From assembly GCA_015847255.1 (NCBI GenBank), contig JADLZK010008221.1, positions 558,001-622,000 on the forward strand: 64,000 nt of DNA, given 5' to 3'. This DNA is from Hyparrhenia diplandra. Its lineage: Eukaryota > Streptophyta > Magnoliopsida > Poales > Poaceae. Below the pieces are notes generated by a model. That model had not been told where the DNA came from. It searched no databases and was given only the letters and a program-made list of their open reading frames with translations. Both the position numbers and the translations under genes were made by a program. This document shows, piece after piece, positions 34,264 to 47,423 of the stretch (the first letter of the stretch is position 1; every line of letters begins with the position of its first letter).

Positions 34264-35685
34264 TGTTGACACTGGTTATAGCATAATATTATTAGTCAAC
34301 TAAATATGAAATAATGGCGTAAATTGAATATCAACATAGACTAGGGGCTTTACTAACATAATTCCACGAGTTTTGGTGATTTATATCTTTTCAGGGACTT
34401 AACAGATAAATACAGAGAAGAATGGAGAAAGTTCCAGAAGATACATCTCATACGATGACAAGACTTAACCGTGAAGTAACTCGATCCAAAATGTGGACTA
34501 AAACACTCTAGAAGATACCAGAGGACACCGGAACAAACGGGAGGCCGAGAGGTGACTCGGCCTGGCGGCCGGTGGCATTTAGGCCCGCCGCCCCTACAAA
34601 GAGCCAATCAGGCTCATCATCTTCGTAGGTCGGTTTACCACCGACCTTGAGGTTGTATCTACACCGTTGCCAAGGTCGGTTTGATCCAAGGGCTATCGTT
34701 CATCGCCAAGGGCTATATAAGAAGACCCCCTGACCCCAGGGTGAAACCCTAACTCATTCTATTCTCATTCTAATCATTAGTCCTTCAACTTGTAGAGGTG
34801 TCCCAATGTAAGGATAACCTCTCTCTAAGGGATTAGTGAATTAGAAGTAGAGATTAGAAGTAGATTAGTCATAGATTAGCCATGTAATTAGAACTAGATT
34901 AGATCTAACTTAGATCTAATCAAGACTAAAGGAGAGTTGAACTACACTTTGGTTCTGGAGATGTCTACAGAGTTTGGTATGTTTCATATCTTATCTTTGG
35001 ATGACTTGTGATTTATATATTTATCTTCTCTATTTAATCCTATACCTTTCATATATGGTTAAGTATAGTTGTTATATTATTACATGGGATCTCCGCTCGT
35101 ATTGAGGGCTCTAGTTATTTGCAGTAGCTAGAGTAGTAATTGATAGTGTAGACTTGGTGTCTAGGCTATTGGTTACCTGAGATTGCACCCAACCCCACGG
35201 ATAGTTTGTGGTAGCCCCAGGTGGTGACAGCCCTGATGGCCGACGTATTCCACCACGTTCGGGTTGGTGTTTGTAGGACCGTAGTTGGAGCTTCCTAGCC
35301 CCCTTCTCATCTCTTTCTGTGGCTAGTGTTCTGATGTCCCGAAGTGTTATGGTATGATTGCTATCATGGAACCTTAGTAATAGAGAAGTGCATAGGAACT
35401 TTGAACTCTCTTTGACCTCTTGATTAGTTTAGTTATTCCTTAACATCTTAGGTAGTTTATTATTATTTTATGTTACTTATCCTCTAACATTTACCCCCTC
35501 ACTATAGTCTAGTGGTTTGCTAAGTTAGTAGATGCATGATTGTGACTTATTAGAATCTCTAACCAAAGCTTCCCTGTGGATACGATACTCTAGAATACTC
35601 ATCCTAGGGAAAAGCTACAATGGTAGGTGTTCTATGTGCTTGCGAGAATCCTTCATATTCTTTTAGCACTTAACAAATGCCAACA
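34264..35685 (+). repeat. LARD-like element LTR 1
   Basis: TGTTGACACTGG to AATGCCAACA, about 1,422 bp. TATA box TATATAA at 34714-34720. Upstream (about 34625-34690) lies the block with AGGTCGGTTTACCACCGACC and CGGTTTGATCCAAGGG that is shared, inverted, with the gypsy LTRs. Nearly identical to LTRs 2 and 3. Confidence 0.95.
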
Positions 35686-35694
35686 AGCTTTTTT

Positions 35695-35711
35695 TGGCGC
35701 CGTTGTTAGGG
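35695..35711 (+). other. Primer-binding site of internal copy 1 (mutated)
   Basis: TGGCGCCGTTGTTAGGG lies 9 bases after LTR 1. It matches the tRNA-Asp 3'-end complement except for TTA instead of CCG, so copy 1 is altered compared with copy 2. Confidence 0.8.
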
Positions 35712-38700
35712 AAGCAATTGGCCTAAAGATTCTAGTAATGATCATGATGTCTACTAATTTAGTTTATCACTAGCTTTAGTAGGATTATCCTTGTTCTGTT
35801 GAGTTGTGGAATAGACAGGACAAAAGATGTCGTTGCGACCTTCCGACAAGATTCCATGAGAAAAGAAGGAAGATTGAAGAACCCAGGGTGCCTGATCATT
35901 CAAAATTCATCACACATTGGAACCCTGCTATCTCAAGGTATGTATTTAAATATATATTATTCTAACCATGTATAGATTGAAGAAGAAGTCGCCGTCACAA
36001 GAATTCAGTGCATACATCTCAAGTGACGTACATAGAAGCTGCACACTATGGTAAGTATGATTAAAAGGTGAGATAATCTTGACTATAAATTAATTAAGTA
36101 GTTATCATTTAATTTCTTGCATTGCATGTTTACTTGATCAACTCATGCATTCACTCCGCTTAGTCTATGTTTTCTCATAAGTAGATCCATTGCATGTTTA
36201 ATTCCTTGCATACATTCATGTAGTTTGCATCTAAAAAAAAAAAAAAATCCTCACCTTGATCATGCTCTTTTATCTCTATCTGATAAATCTCTATAGTGCT
36301 TTCATGCTACCTTTGCTTACTATAGCATGCTTTGGTTTGGGAATGCTTCTAGGGTGTTTCTAAAGGTTTTTAAATTAAGCGTGGTGCTTAGGTTAAGTAG
36401 CCTTCCTTAATTGAATTAGACATGGAGTCTAGTTTGGTTATTGAACTAAAATTTGCTTGTGTAGACATTGGTTATTGTGTTGGACTAACCCTTGCAGAAA
36501 ACTGTCAAATCCAATTCGGGTAAGTCAAGAGATGAACTTAGATCTGAGATGAAGCAAGGCATATGATGAACTCCAACCTGGTGCAAAAGGCACGGCTCAT
36601 TCATCATTAATGGGAGAATTGTAAGTATCAAATATCATTCATTCTGTCTTTTGCCACAAGTTACCTTTGCCTTGATCCACATGCTAGAGTGTAGCCGCAA
36701 ATAAAATGAGTTATAAGACATGAGAAATAAAATTTGTGCTAAGAATAATCAAAGAACCATCTTTTCATTAGCATAGATGAGATCATATGAACCTTGGACA
36801 ATAACCCCTGCTTCAACCATGTTGTAGATTCCCTCCGGTATATGTCCACTAATATTTTGCGAGGAAAGGATCTATGCTATGTCTATTCAACGAATAAGAG
36901 TGTCATGCAACATAATCTAGAAGAAGCTCTCACTCTCAAAAGAAGTGGATGGACAAAGCAACAGGGTCATAAGAACATCAAAGACAGGTAAGTGAATATA
37001 AATCTCATATTTGTATATAGCTTGTCTTATGTTCTCTTTTAAAATAAAAATAAAAATAAAAATCTGAAGAGATGAAAGCTCATGCTAAAAGAAAACAACA
37101 ATAACATGTTCCTAGGACAAGTTCTCTTCGGGTATTTTTGGTCACTAACCTTGCAGAAACAAAGGATGAACAATGTCTAAGGACATGGTGATTGCAACAC
37201 ACGATTAGGGGACGGTTCGGCATTCACAAGTCTTTGAGTGACAGGGAAAGAAAGCTCAAAGCATGGGGAAGAAGTTTGACTCCTCTAAAGATCATCGACA
37301 TTACTCTTTTCTACTCAAGCTTCCATCACTCCGACATCTTTGGTTTGCAATCCCTTTACTCACAATTACTTTATCTCTCTAAAGTTTGAATGGTTAATAG
37401 ATGTCATAAAAATCAAACTTAAGATTTCATAAAATTTTCCACTAGAGAGAAAAATAATAGTGAGCATATGCTAATTAAAATATCCAACCAAACTTTGACT
37501 AGCATAAAAGCAACCTTTAGCTCCATGACAATTCTACCCTTGTTTGAAATTACTTGTATATTCCTTCGGGTATATGTTGTCAACTAATATTGCAAGAATA
37601 AAATCATGAGAGGAGCAAAAGGTTCAAGCACAATTTAAAGGAAAGAAAGAAAGGACGATACAATAAAGGAGACAAGTGAGGAGCAAGATACATAAGAGGC
37701 CAAAGAAGGAAAGCTTCGAAAGAGAAGAAAAGGACCACCACAAGGTGTTACTGTTGTCACACTCCAATAATAAGGTAACATCTTGAGGTAAGTTGACATT
37801 AATTAAGCTTTATCTTAATTATGGCTTGTTCATAAATAAAGAACTAAACATGTTGGAATAACAACCTTGCTTGATTTAGCTTTATTAGCTGAGCATGTTT
37901 TGTTTCTTTAGTTGTTCCTATCACCACTTTCTTGATCTCTTAGTCCTCATCTTATAAGCCAAAATTTTGCTTACCTTGTTTTAGAAGAACATAATCATAA
38001 TCATGCTTTTGGTGTTTAGATAAGAAAACCTTTCAAGAGTCAATGAGCTTGATTTGATATGTTGAATGTTTTAATCACAAACAATCATGCTCAATCTTCT
38101 GATCTTTGTCACCCAAGTTAGGTTTAAGAAAAGCATATTATAAATCAACTCTATCTTGTTTGATGTGCCTATGGTTAGAGAAGAATGAATGAAGTTTTGG
38201 TTCTGTTGGTGTTTTCCCACCAACAGAGCCCATGCACTTGATCTCTACCATGACTTTGCAAGCAGGACACACTTTGAGCAAAAAGGTGGAGTAGCCTATC
38301 AGTCTCTCCAAAATTCAACAAGTGAATGTCTTACAAGCATGCACACTAAACAAGACGTTGCCTACATTAATGTTTCACTTCAACTCATAAGGCAAAGAAC
38401 ATGGGTGACGTTGTCCTTCACCATTTCATGGAGCACAACCGTCAAGATCGGGTGATTCGCTCAAGGAAACAACAAGGTAAGAAGTCTTGTTCGAGAGGAC
38501 TTAAAACATTGAACCCTCGCAGAAAGGTAACTTCGGTAGTTATCCATATTTAATTATTAGCATTGCATCTCAAATTACATATCATATTTATCTTTTTGCA
38601 CCTTGCATTAGCATATTTATTTCCTTACATTGCATAATCATTTTCCTTTAGCATATTTAAATTTTTGCATTAGCATTGCATTGAAAAATTCTCAAGCCCC

Positions 38701-39926
38701 ATGTGAATAATCTTATGGCATATAACAACCCATAAGGATATTCGCCGTGGTGGCACAAAAATAATTATGCATTCATCTAGTTGCATTTGCATCATAGTTC
38801 TTTGCATACATACAAAATTATAAAACTCCAAAAATAATTAGAAGAAAAATCTTCTTTGTAGTTCTATCCGGAATAATCATGATTTATCTTGAAAATCTTT
38901 AGACACATGAAGCCTATGTGGCAAACCACTAACGCTTAATCAAGTTCCACTAGCTTTGTTATCTATTTGAGTTCAGCAGGATTTAAAGGGAGAAAAACAT
39001 GATAGGCCGACTTCATCGTCACTATCTACCTCAACTTCCATAAACCCGACACTCCAATCCAGCTTGGGGGAAAGCACCCCAGGTTATCACGATAAGTATC
39101 TCTACTACTATATTTATATTATTATTATTATTAGCTAATATTTTGGTTTGCTTAGTTTGTAGTTTATAAAATCATTTAAAGAGTTTTTAGTAGAGTGTGA
39201 TCTTTAAAGTGTGAATATAAATAAATAAATAAATAAGAGTGTACAAGAAGTTTTCTTTTCCACCAACATAAAATAATCTCTGAAGATAAATCTCATGCAT
39301 GGAGATGATGAATAGTTGCTCCACCGTAATTCCTTTTTAGTACCTAGCTTTCAAGCTTAATTTACCTTGAACTTGAAACCTATGGGTTGCAAATTGCTTG
39401 CTCTAAGGTCTAGGTAATTGACGGATATGATATATGAGAGTCTACGATTTTGCTATTGATCTTACTCCTAGTGATACTAGATTTCGGAGATTTATTTTGA
39501 AAATTTAAAAGTGTACATGATAAGTTCTGTGTGACAAAGTGTTGAACCTCCTATCACAGACCATTTATACATGCTCCCTAGATTAAGAAAACCTTTTGAC
39601 ATATATAGGTCGCTTGCTTTTACATTGAGTTTGTTCAATCTTTGTTGACCCTTAGAAACTTATCATCTTTGATCATGTACACTCCACTTTATTCCGCTAT
39701 ATCCACTCTACTTATCCACTATATATATATCACTATCACTTCACTCTAGCCAACAAAAATATTCTATTCCTATTAGGAGAGAGCAACTAAAAATATTTCC
39801 TACCCATTCATTGCTAGCTAATATCTTACAAAAGCTCCATTGCATTTATTTATCTCTCACAAATATTGCAAAAAGAGATTTGGGTTGTAGACTATTCTTT
39901 ATAAAAAAAAAAAAAAAAAAAAAAGA

Positions 39927-40152
39927 AGGGAGATGAAAAATGGACAAAAAGTCCTACGGGCGAGTAGAGCCTACCTCCCTAAAAAAAAAAAATAGAGATG
40001 AAAAATAAACAAGTGTTCGAGGGCTAGTAGAGCCCACATCTCTAAAATAAAGATGAAAAATGGACAAGTGTCCGAGGGTGAGTAGAACCCACATCTTTAT
40101 AGAGAGGAAATAATGCAGACAAAAGTCTAGGACCAGAAGAGTCCACCTCTCT
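39927..40152 (+). ncRNA. Tandem array of four structured RNA units, LARD copy 1
   Basis: Units at 39927-39980, 39993-40044, 40047-40100 and 40101-40152. Outer stems: AGGGAG/CTCCCT, TAGAGATG/CATCTCTA, ATAAAGATG/CATCTTTAT and AGAGAGG/CCTCTCT. First inner hairpins: GGAC/GTCC, AAC/GTT, GGAC/GTCC and AGAC/GTCT. Second inner hairpins: GGGC/GCCT, GGGCT/AGCCC, GGGT/ACCC and GGAC/GTCC, with loop GAGTAGA or a variant. A single A usually joins the last hairpin to the outer stem. Bases differ between units while pairing is preserved, which is strong sequence evidence for a conserved RNA fold. It lacks the hammerhead core. Confidence 0.65.
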
Positions 40153-40849
40153 AAAATAAAGAAAAAGCTACGGCCCAGATTCTCTACAAAAATTCAAAAA
40201 GAGAGATAATTCCTTAAGGAGCATGAGTAAGATATTCCTCATCTATTTATTCTACTCTATTATATTCTCTATATTTTAGCCACCATACACATGCACCACT
40301 TGATCAGTGTGATTTGTTACTTTGGATCCATTGCTTGAATTTACAATATATGTTTAGTAAGTAAGTTTAGTTTTCTCCTACCTATGAACTCCACATATAA
40401 GCTTTAGATATAGGATGAGAGAAAGAAGAAAGTATAGAGTGCTATTGCCTAAGTCAAAAAAAATATTACATCTTATGAGAGAGAGAGGCAAAACATTACT
40501 TTCTTACCTAAGAGAGGATCCACAAATACCACAAATGAGAGACTAGAGAGTGTCATACCGAGAACTTTGAGTTTTATTTGAAAAACTTGCAAAAACTCGA
40601 AGGACAGTTGATCAAAGAGTTTGAAATATAGTGTTCGACTTGATTGTTCTATCTTTCAATTGCTCATGATTGAAAAAAAAAGTTATAAGCTCCAAAAGGT
40701 AAAAGGTATATGAGTAAATTGAAGATTTGAAAAGTTTATTTATTTGGAGAGAAATTTTGTTTGAAAGCATGTGTACTTTTGAGGTGTAAAAGCGTTGTAG
40801 CAATTCGATCCATTGTTAAGTTTGGCTTTGCTAGGGACTAGCAAAGGGT

Positions 40850-40863
40850 AAGCTTGGGGAACT
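40850..40863 (+). other. Polypurine tract before LTR 2
   Basis: AAGGGTAAGCTTGGGGAACT directly precedes the TGTT of LTR 2 (same sequence before LTR 3 at about 47406-47423). The position fits the plus-strand primer. Confidence 0.55.
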
Positions 40864-42257
40864 TGTTTTTGGTTATAGCATAATATTATTAGTCAACTAA
40901 ATATGAAATAAGGGCGTAAATTGAATATCAACATAGACTAGGGGCTTTACTAACATAATTCCATGAGTTTTGGTGATTTATATCTTTTCGGGGACTTAAT
41001 GGATAAATACGAGAGAAGAATGGAGAAAGTTCAGAAGATACATCTCATACGATGACAAGACTTAACCGTGAAGTAACTCGATCCAAAATGTGGACTAAAA
41101 CACTCTAGAAGATACGAGAGGACACCGGAACAAACGGAAGGCCGAGAGGTGACTACGGCTTTGGCGGCCGCCAGCCTACGTGGGCCAATCGTCAGGCTCA
41201 TCTTCGTAGGTCGGTTTACCACCGACCTTGAGGTTGTATCTACACCGTTGCCAAGGTCGGTTTGATCCAAGGGCTATCGTTCATCGCCAAGGGCTATATA
41301 AGAAGACCCCCTGACCCCAGGGTGAAACCCTAACTCATTCTATTCTCATTCTAATCATTAGTCCTTCAGTTGTAGAGGTGTCCCAATGTAAGGATAACCT
41401 CTCTCTGGGATTAGTGAATTAGAAGTAGAGATTAGAAGTAGATTAGTCATAGATTAGCCATGTAATTAGAACTAGATTAGATCTAACTTAGATCTAATCA
41501 AGACTAAAGGAGAGTTGAACTACACTTTGGTTCTGGAGATGTCTACAGAGTTTGGTATGTTTCATATCTTATCTTTGGATGACTTGTGATTTATATATTT
41601 ATCTTCTCTATTTAATCCTATACCTTTCATATATGGTTAAGTATAGTTGTTATATTATTACATGGGATCTCCGCTCGTATTGAGGGCTCTAGTTATTTGG
41701 TAGCTAGAGTAGTAATTGATAGTGTAGACTTGGTGTCTAGGCTATTGGTTTTGAGATTGCACCCAACCCCACGGATAGTTTGTGGTAGCCCGGTGGTGGT
41801 GACAGCCACGATGGCGGCGTATTCCACCACGTTCGGGTTGGTGTTTGTAGGACCATAGTTGGAGCTTCCTAGCCCCCTTCTCATCTCTTTACGTGGCTAG
41901 TGTTACGATGTCCCGAAGTGTTATGGTATGATTGCTATCATGGAACCTTAGTAATAGAGAAGTGCATAGGAACTTTGAACTCTCTTTGACCTCTTGATTA
42001 GTTTAGTTATTCCTTAACATCTTAGGTAGTTTATTATTATTTTATGTTACTTATCCTCTAACATTTACCCCTCACTATAGTCTAGTGGTTTGCTAAGTTA
42101 GTAGATGCATGATTGTGACTTATTAGAATCTCTAACCAAAGCTTCCCTGTGGATACGATACTCTAGAATACTCATCCTAGGGAAAAGCTACAATGGTAGG
42201 TGTTCTGTGTGCTTGCAGAATCCTTCATATTCTTTTAGCACTTAACAAATGCCAACA
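40864..42257 (+). repeat. LARD-like element LTR 2 (middle)
   Basis: About 1,394 bp. The first bases read TGTTTTTGG where LTRs 1 and 3 have TGTTGACACTGG, a small deletion/substitution that destroys the terminal sequence recognised by integrase. It ends AATGCCAACA. Confidence 0.9.
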
Positions 42258-42265
42258 AGCTTTTT

Positions 42266-42282
42266 TGGCGCCGTTGCCGGGG
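42266..42282 (+). other. Primer-binding site of internal copy 2
   Basis: TGGCGCCGTTGCCGGGG, an exact complement of the 3' end of plant tRNA-Asp including CCA, lies 8 bases after LTR 2. Confidence 0.9.
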
Positions 42283-45200
42283 AAGCAATTGGCCTAAAGA
42301 TTCTAGTAATGATCATGATGTCTACTAATTTAGTTTATCACTAGCTTTAGTAGGATTATCCTTGTTCTGTTGAGTTGTGGAATAGACGGGACAAAAGATG
42401 TCGATTGCGACCTTCCGACAAGATTCCATGAGAAAAAGAAGGAAGATTGAAGAACCCAGGGTGCCCTGATCATTCAAAATTCATCACACATTGGAACCCC
42501 GCTATCTCAAGGTATGTATTTAAATATATATTATTCTAACCATGTATAGATTGAAGAAGAAGTCGCCGTCACAAGAATTCAATGCATACATCTCAAGTGA
42601 CGTACATAGAAGCTGCACACTATGGTAAGTATGATTAAAAGGTGAGATAATCTTGACTATAAATTAATTAAGTAGTTATCATTTAATTTCTTGCATTGCA
42701 TGTTTACTTGATCAACTCATGCATTCACTCCGCTTAGTCTATGTTTTCTCATAAGTAGATCCATTGCATGTTTAATTCCTTGCATACATTCATGTAGTTT
42801 GCTTCTAAAAAAAAAAAAAAATCCTCACCTTGATCATGCTCTTTTATCTCTATCGATAAATCTCTATAGTGCTTTCATGCTACCTTTGCTTACTATAGCA
42901 TGTTTTGGTTTGGGAATGCTTCTCTAGGGTGTTTCTAAAGGTTTTTTTAAATTAAGCGTGGTGCTTAGGTTAAGTAGCCTTCCTTAATTGAATTAGACAT
43001 GGAGTCTAGTTTGGTTATTGAACTAAAATTTGCTTGTGTAGACATTGGTTATTGTGTTGGACTAACCCTTGCGTAAAAACCTGTCAAATCCAATTCGGGT
43101 AAGTCAAGAGATGAACTTAGATCCGAGATGAAGCAAGGCATATGATGAACTCCAACCTTGGTGCAAAAGGCACGGCTCATTCATCATTAATGGGAGAATT
43201 GTAAGTATCAAATATCATTCATTCTGTCTTTTGCCACAAGTTACCTTTGCCTTGATCCACATGCTAGAGTGTAGCCATAAATAAAATGAGTTATAAGACA
43301 TGAGAAATAAAATTTGTGCTAAGAATAATCAAAGAACCATCTTTTCATTAGCATAGATGAGATCATATGAACCTTGGACAATAACCCCTGCTTCAACCAT
43401 GTTGTAGATTCCCTCCGGTATATGTCCACTAATATTTTGCAGGAAAGGATCTATGCTATGTCTATTCAACGAATAAGAGTGTCATGCAACATAATCTAGA
43501 AGAAGCTCTCACTCAAAAGAAGTGGATGGACAAAGCAACAGGGTCATAAGAACATCAAAGAAGGTAAGTGAATATAAATCTCATATTTGTATATAGCTTG
43601 TCTTATGTTCTCTTTTTAAAATAAAAATAAAAATAAAAATCTGAGCAGATGAAAGCTCATGCTAAAGAAAACAACAATAACATGTTCCTAGGACAAGTTC
43701 TCTTCGGGTATTTTTGGTCACTAACCTTGCAGAAACAAAGGATGAACAATGTCTAAGGACATGGTGATTGCAACACACGATTAGGGACGGTTCAGCATTC
43801 ACAAGTGCTGAGTGACAGGAAAGCTCAAAGCATGGGGGAAGAAGTTTGACTCCTCTAAAGATCATCTGACATTACTCTTTCTCTACTCAAGCTTCCATCA
43901 CTCCGACATGCTGGTTTGCAATCCCTTTACTCACAATTACTTTATCTCTCTAAAGTTTGAATGGTTAATAGATGTCATAAAAATCAAACTTAAGATTTCA
44001 TAAAATTTTCCACTAGAGAGAAAAAATAATAGTGAGCATATGCTAATTAAAATATCCAACCAAACTTTGACTAGCATAAAAGCAACCTTTAGCTCCATGA
44101 CAATTCTACCCTTGTTTGAAATTACTTGTATATTCCTTCGGGTATATGTTGTCAACTAATATTGCAAGAATAAAATCATGAGAGGAGCAAAAGGTTCAAG
44201 CACAATTTAAAGGAAAAAAAGAAAGGACGATACAATAAAGGAGACAAGTGAGGAGCAAGATACATAAGAGGCCAAAGAAGGAAAGCTTCGAGCAGAAGAA
44301 AAGGACCACCACAAGGTGTTACGCTGTCACACTCCAATAATAAGGTAACATCTTGAGGTAAGTTGACATTAATTAAGCTTTATCTTAATTATGGCTTGTT
44401 CATAAATAAAGAACTAAACATGTTGGAATAACAACCTTGCTTGATTTAGCTTTATTAGCTGAGCATGTTTTGTTTCTTTAGTTGTTCCTATCACCACTTT
44501 CTTGATCTCTTAGTCCTCATCTTATAAGCCAAAATTTTGCTTACCTTGTTTTAGAAGAACATAATCATAATCATGCTTTTGGTGTTTAGATAAGAAAACC
44601 TTTCAAGAGTCAATGAGCTTGATTTGTTATGTTGAATGTTTTAATCACAAACAATCATGCTCAATCTTTGATCTTTGTCACCCAAGTTAGGTTTAAGAAA
44701 AGCATATTATAAATCAACTCTATCTTGTTTGATGTGCCTATGGTTAGAGAAGAATGAATGAAGTTTTGGTTCTGTTGGTGTTTTCCCACCAATAGAGCCC
44801 ATGCACTTGATCTCTACCATGACTTTGCAAGCGGGACACACTTTGAGCAAAAAGGTGGAGTAGCCTATCAGTCTCTCTAAAATTCAACAAGTGAATGTCT
44901 TACAAGCATGCACACTAAACAAGACGTTGCCTACATTAATGTTTCACTTCAACTCATAAGGCAAAGAACATGGGTGACGTTGTCCTTCACCATTTCATGG
45001 AGCACAACCATCAAGATCGGGTGATTCGCTCAAGGAAACAACAAGGTAAGAAGTCTTGTTCAGAAGACTTAAAACATTGAACCCTCGCCGAAAGGTAACT
45101 CGGTAGTTATCCATATTTAATTATTAGCATTGCATCTCAAATTACATATCATATTTATCTTTTTGCACCTTGCATTAGCATATTTATTTCCTTACATTGC

Positions 45201-46483
45201 ATAATCATTTTCCTTTAGCATATTTAAATTTTTGCATTAGCATTGCATTGAAAAATTCTCAAGCCCCATGTGAATAATCTTATGGCATATAACAACCCAT
45301 AAGGATATTCACCGTGGTGGCACAAAAATAATTATGCATTCATCTAGTTGCATTTGCATCATAGTTCTTTGCATACATACAAAATTATAAAACTCCAAAA
45401 ATAATTAGAAGAAAAATCTTGCTGTAGTTCTATCTGGAATAATCATGATTTATCTTGAAAATCTTTAGACACATGAAGCCTATGTGGCAAACCACTAACG
45501 CTTAATCAAGTTCCACTAGCTTTGTTATCTATTTGAGTTCAGCAGGATTTAAAGGGAGAAAAACATGATAGGCCGACTTCATCGTCACTATCTACCTCAA
45601 CTTCCATAAACCCGACACTCCAATTTAGCTTGGGGAAAGCACCCCGGTTATCACGATAAGTATCTCTACTACTATATTTATATTATTATTATTATTAGCT
45701 AATATTTTGGTTTGCTTAGTTTGTAGTTTATAAAATCATTTAAAGAGTTTTTAGTAGAGTGTGATCTTTAAAGTGTGAATATAAATAAATAAATAAATAA
45801 GAGTGTACAAGAAGTTTTCTTTTCCACCAACATAAAATAATCTGAAGATAAATCTCATGCATGGAGATGATGAATAGTTGCTCCACCGTAATTCCTTTTT
45901 AGTACCTAGCTTTCAAGCTTAATTTACCTTGAACTTGAAACCTATGGGTTGCAAATTGCTTGCTCTAAGGTCTAGGTAATTGACGGATATGATATATGAG
46001 AGTCCGAAATGCTATTGATCTTACTCCTAGTGATACTAGATTTCTGGAGATTTATTTTGAAAATTTAAAAGTGTACATGATAAGTTCTGTGTGACAAAGT
46101 GTTGAACCTCCTATCACAGCCATTTATACATGCTCCCTAGATTAAGAAAACCTTTTGACATATATAGGTCGCTTGTTTTTACATTGAGTTTGTTCAATCT
46201 TTGTTGACCCTTAGAAACTTATCATGCTGATCATGTACACTCCACTTTATTCCGCTATATCCACTCTACTTATCCACTATATATATATCACTATCACTTC
46301 ACTCTAGCCAACAAAAATATTCTATTCCTATTAGGAGAGAGCAACTAAAAAATATTTCCTACCCATTCATTGCTAGCTAATATCTTACAAAAGCTCCATT
46401 GCATTTATTTATCTCTCTCACAAATATTGCAAAAAGAGATTTGGGTTGTAGACTATTCTTTATAAAAAAGAAAAAAAAAGAGA

Positions 46484-46715
46484 AGGGAGATGAAAAATGG
46501 ACAAAAGTCCTACGGGCGAGTAGAGCCTACCTCCCTAAAAAAAAAAAAAAAAAAATAGAGATGAAAAATAAACAAGTGTTCGAGGATCTAGTAGAGCCCA
46601 CATCTCTAAAATAAAGATGAAAAATGGACAAGTGTCCGAGGGTGAGTAGAACCCACATCTTTATAGAGAGGAAATAACAGACAAAAAGTCTAGGACCAGA
46701 AGAGTCCACCTCTCT
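46484..46715 (+). ncRNA. Tandem array of four structured RNA units, LARD copy 2
   Basis: Units at 46484-46536, 46556-46608, 46611-46664 and 46665-46715 repeat the array of copy 1. Outer stems and most inner hairpins are kept. In unit 2 the second hairpin is disturbed (GGATCT where copy 1 has GGGCT). Confidence 0.6.
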
Positions 46716-47423
46716 AAAATAAAGAAAAAGCTACGACCCCGGATTCTCTACAAAAATTCAAAAAGAGAGATAATTCCTTAAGGAGCATGAGTAAGATATT
46801 CCTCATCTATTTATTCTACTCTATTATATTCTCTATATTTTAGCCACCATACACATGCACCACTTGATCAGTGTGATTTGTTACTTTGGATCCATTGCTT
46901 GAATTTACAATATATGTTTAGTAAGTAAGTTTAGTTTTCTCCTACCTATGAACTCCACATATAAGCTTTAGATATAGGATGAGAGAAAAGAAAGTATAGA
47001 GTGCTATTGCCTAAGTCAAAAATATTACATCTTATGAGAGACAGGCAACATTACTTTCTTACCTAAGAGAGGATCCACAAATACCACAAATGAGAGACTA
47101 GAGAGTGTCTAATCGAGAACTTTGAGTTTTATTTGAAAATCAGCAAAAACTCGGAAGGACAGTTGATTGAACAAAGAGTTTGAAATATAGTGTTCGACTT
47201 GATTGTTCTATCTTTCAATTGCTCATGATTGAAGAAAAAGTTATAAGCTCCAAAAGGTAAGAGGTATATGAGTAAATTGAAGATTTGAAAAGTTTATTTA
47301 TCTGGAGAGAAATTTTGTTTGAAAGCATGTGTACTTTTGAGGTGTAAAAGCGTTGTAGCAATTCCCGATCCATTGTTAAGTTTGGCTTTGCTAGGGACTA
47401 GCAAAGGGTAAGCTTGGGGAACT

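Larger units (their letters stand above)
35686..40863 (+). mobile_element. LARD-like internal domain, copy 1
   Basis: About 5.18 kb and no long ORF. Exon-like blocks bounded by splice-like sites are visible: end at 35937|GTATGT; 35976-36050|GTAAGT; CAG|36498-36620|GTAAGT; 36864-36987|GTAAGT; CAG|36 nt-plus block from 37157; 37597-37787|GTAAGT; CAG|38227-38476|GTAAG. Between them is AT-rich DNA. The 3' part (about 39200-40860) holds the structured repeat array and ends in a purine-rich AGCTTGGGGAACT before LTR 2. The 88-codon frame at 38189-38455 has no recognised domain. Confidence 0.75.
42258..47423 (+). mobile_element. LARD-like internal domain, copy 2
   Basis: About 5.17 kb, near-identical to copy 1, with the same exon-like blocks. 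Here the acceptor before the fourth block is an intact ATTTTGCAG|GAAAGG near 43440, where copy 1 has GCGAGG. Differences from copy 1 are mainly 1-4 base indels or changes. No coding capacity. Confidence 0.8.

Noticed and set aside
38189..38455. 88-codon frame conserved in both LARD internal copies
   Set aside because: Copy 2 contains the same region only because the units are near-identical duplicates. The frame overlaps an exon-like block and has no domain.
39927..40152. Hammerhead ribozyme array as in plant retrozymes
   Set aside because: The units form a three-way junction, but the CUGAUGA...GAAA core and a cleavage triplet in the right positions are absent.
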